DNA from: an uncultured Oscillospiraceae bacterium
GTDB lineage: Bacteria > Bacillota > Clostridia > Oscillospirales > Oscillospiraceae
Length of the DNA stretch: 8,374 nucleotides
Reading direction: 5' to 3'
Assembly (NCBI GenBank): GCA_934661735.1
Contig: CAKUJN010000083.1
Coordinates: 1 to 8,374, forward strand
The notes under the pieces were generated by a model. It was not told where the DNA came from and did not search any database. It worked only from the letters and a program-made list of their open reading frames with translations. Each line of letters begins with the position of its first letter. Position 1 is the stretch's first letter. Both the position numbers and the translations under genes were made by a program. This document shows, piece after piece, positions 7,601 through 8,374 of the stretch.

Positions 7601-7631
7601 AAAGGGACGGACATCTGTCCGTCCCTTTTTT
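7601..7631 (+). terminator. Intrinsic terminator of the NfeD-SPFH-DUF6440 operon
   Basis: A perfect 12-bp stem (7601-7612 and 7617-7628, AAAGGGACGGAC) with a 4-nt loop ATCT runs into six T residues (7626-7631). It begins 17 bp after the stop of the last gene. The A-run on the left arm means it could also work on minus-strand transcripts. Confidence 0.92.
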
Positions 7632-7695
7632 CGCTTTCACCGGACTGCCTCTTTTGCAGTGACACTGCAACCGTTGCTTCGCAGACCCACTTTTT

Positions 7696-7731
7696 CTGTC
7701 TTGCCAGAAAAAGTAGGCAAAAAGAGGCGCT
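7696..7731 (+). repeat. Left copy of a 36-nt inverted repeat
   Basis: Its reverse complement starts AGCGCCTCTTTTTGCC and matches 8234-8269 at 34 of 36 positions. It also overlaps a local hairpin: ACTTTTTCTG at 7689-7698 pairs with 7705-7714. The two copies bound a segment of about 574 bp. Confidence 0.8.
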
Positions 7732-7745
7732 TGGAGACGCGTCAT

Positions 7746-7772
7746 ATTGCGCGCTGCCGCGCGCGATTTTTT
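7746..7772 (+). terminator. Terminator-like hairpin inside the repeat region
   Basis: A 9-bp stem (ATTGCGCGC at 7746-7754 with 7759-7767, one G-T pair) with loop TGCC is followed by T residues to 7772. It is followed directly by two more short hairpins (7773-7787 and 7792-7806). It may be a back-up terminator for the upstream operon or part of the repeat. Confidence 0.5.
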
Positions 7773-7936
7773 GGCCGCTCCGCGGCCTGAACGCCCTCTT
7801 CGGGCGCAAAATTGCAACCATACCGATAGCTTTCGGTTCCGACGAATGTACTACACACATTTGCGGGCAGACTGCATCAATTTCGCTTCCGCTCATTTCC
7901 GGAATACTCGGCTTGTTATGATTCTGCACAGCATGT

Positions 7937-7968
7937 TGTAGGGGCCGATGTGGGCATCGGCCCCTACA
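7937..7968. repeat. Perfect 14-bp palindromic hairpin (TGTAGGGGCCGATG arm)
   Basis: The arms 7937-7950 and 7955-7968 are perfectly complementary around the loop TGGG. There is no T-run on either strand, so it is not a terminator. From memory, TGTAGGGGC-type palindromes are frequent dispersed repeats in clostridial intergenic DNA; that identification is unverified here. Confidence 0.65.
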
Positions 7969-7989
7969 GACGTATCCGAAATCATGTTT

Positions 7990-8011
7990 GGGCGGACGAC
8001 TCTGTCCGCCC
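7990..8011. repeat. 8-bp GC-rich hairpin
   Basis: GGGCGGAC (7990-7997) pairs perfectly with 8004-8011 around a 6-nt loop. It lies 21 bp after the palindrome at 7937-7968 and is probably part of the same composite repeat. Confidence 0.5.
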
Positions 8012-8087
8012 GTTCCATTAAAAATTCGCACCATCGGCGAATCCGTAGATGTGTTGTTATCACCACAGCAGCGTGTTTTGCAATCTC

Positions 8088-8132
8088 CCTGCGTGGAAAC
8101 TGTTTCCGATGGGAGCGTTGTCTCCACGCAGG
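8088..8132. repeat. 10-bp stem enclosing a 25-nt loop
   Basis: CCTGCGTGGA (8088-8097) is perfectly complementary to 8123-8132. The loop contains the near-palindrome GGAAACTGTTTCC, overlapping the left arm, so alternative folds are possible. Confidence 0.5.
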
Positions 8133-8233
8133 CGGCGCTGTAGCTTAGATTTGCAGAGAGTTTATCGTGTGTTGGCTGCAATGTTTTTCTACGGGCTTAT
8201 TCTGTGGCTTGCGGTACAATCCGATTCGTTTCC

Positions 8234-8269
8234 AGCGCCTCTTTTTGCCCACTTTTTCTGGCAAGGCAG
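8234..8269 (-). repeat. Right copy of the 36-nt inverted repeat
   Basis: It matches the reverse complement of 7696-7731 with two differences, both transitions. The match fades on both sides, which gives a defined repeat boundary. Confidence 0.8.
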
Positions 8270-8275
8270 GCGGAA

Positions 8276-8310
8276 CCAAATTGCAAACCAGCGAAGCGTT
8301 TGCAATTTGG
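8276..8310. repeat. Perfect 13-bp hairpin just outside the right inverted repeat
   Basis: CCAAATTGCAAAC (8276-8288) is perfectly complementary to 8298-8310 around a 9-nt loop. It is followed by a purine-rich stretch holding GGACGAG twice. There is no U-tract. It may belong to a second repeat continuing past the window edge. Confidence 0.55.
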
Positions 8311-8374
8311 AGAGGACGAGCAACGGAACGGACGAGACCTGCCGCTTGCGGCGGGGCGAGGGATGTGGAGTTTG

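Larger units (their letters stand above)
7632..8374. other. Repeat-rich intergenic stretch without a believable gene
   Basis: This region of 743 bp contains no reading frame with a ribosome binding site or a recognisable protein. It holds a pair of 36-nt inverted repeats and a succession of hairpins: 7689-7714, 7746-7772, 7773-7787, 7792-7806, 7822-7837, 7937-7968, 7990-8011, 8088-8132 and 8276-8310. The longest open frame across it (minus, 7561-8181) also runs through the terminator at 7601-7631, as expected of chance. I infer a dispersed intergenic repeat or MITE-like element, or several nested ones. A large structured RNA is the alternative. Confidence 0.55.

Noticed and set aside
7561..8181. 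Minus-strand open frame of 206 codons in the right intergenic region
   Set aside because: It runs through the operon terminator and several hairpins, has no ribosome binding site and a Cys/Ser/Arg-rich low-quality sequence. It resembles the spurious proteins predicted over intergenic repeats.
7632..8374. CRISPR array or retron-like locus in the hairpin-rich right end
   Set aside because: The repeats are inverted and of different sequence and spacing, with no regular spacers. No reverse transcriptase or cas gene is present.

Overview
This window looks like chromosomal DNA of a fairly GC-rich Firmicute, most plausibly a gut-type clostridium (Oscillospirales/Ruminococcaceae-like). The evidence is strong AAGGAGG-type ribosome binding sites, sigma-A-type TTGACA/TATAAT promoters, a perfect CIRCE operator (the HrcA heat-shock operator) before groESL, and family matches typical of Clostridia (MATE transporter, THUMP-domain RNA methyltransferase, DgkB/YegS-type lipid kinase, short NfeD plus SPFH protein, DUF6440). 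The species cannot be named from the sequence alone.

Layout. Positions 1-1093 (minus) hold a MATE-family efflux transporter whose C-terminus runs off the left edge. It starts at a TTG and follows a structured leader of about 160 nt with its own sigma-A promoter and two tandem terminator-like hairpins, which suggests transcription attenuation. Positions 1503-3450 (minus) hold the groES-groEL operon, with a strong promoter, a perfect CIRCE operator at the transcription start and a terminator at 1356-1392. Positions 3601-4527 (minus) hold a diacylglycerol/lipid kinase, and 4651-5763 (minus) a THUMP-domain SAM-dependent RNA methyltransferase. These two probably form a small unit transcribed toward groESL, and no clear terminator separates them from the groE promoter. 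Positions 5764-5985 are a divergent promoter region. Positions 5986-7583 (plus) hold an operon of NfeD-like membrane protein, SPFH/stomatin-like protein and a small DUF6440 protein that starts at GTG and overlaps the control region of its neighbour. It ends at a strong terminator (7601-7631).

Positions 7632-8374 contain no believable gene. This stretch is a dense series of hairpins bounded by a 36-nt inverted repeat (7696-7731 against 8234-8269). It looks like a repetitive or MITE-like intergenic element, or possibly a structured RNA.

How the genes work together. GroES and GroEL form the chaperonin, repressed by HrcA through CIRCE. The NfeD and SPFH proteins are a classic membrane-microdomain pair, and the coupled DUF6440 protein may be an accessory to it. 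The lipid kinase and RNA methyltransferase are housekeeping enzymes with no obvious shared pathway. The two parts most worth a second look are the MATE leader and the repeat-rich right end. I saw no CRISPR array, tRNA, rRNA, transposase or phage gene.
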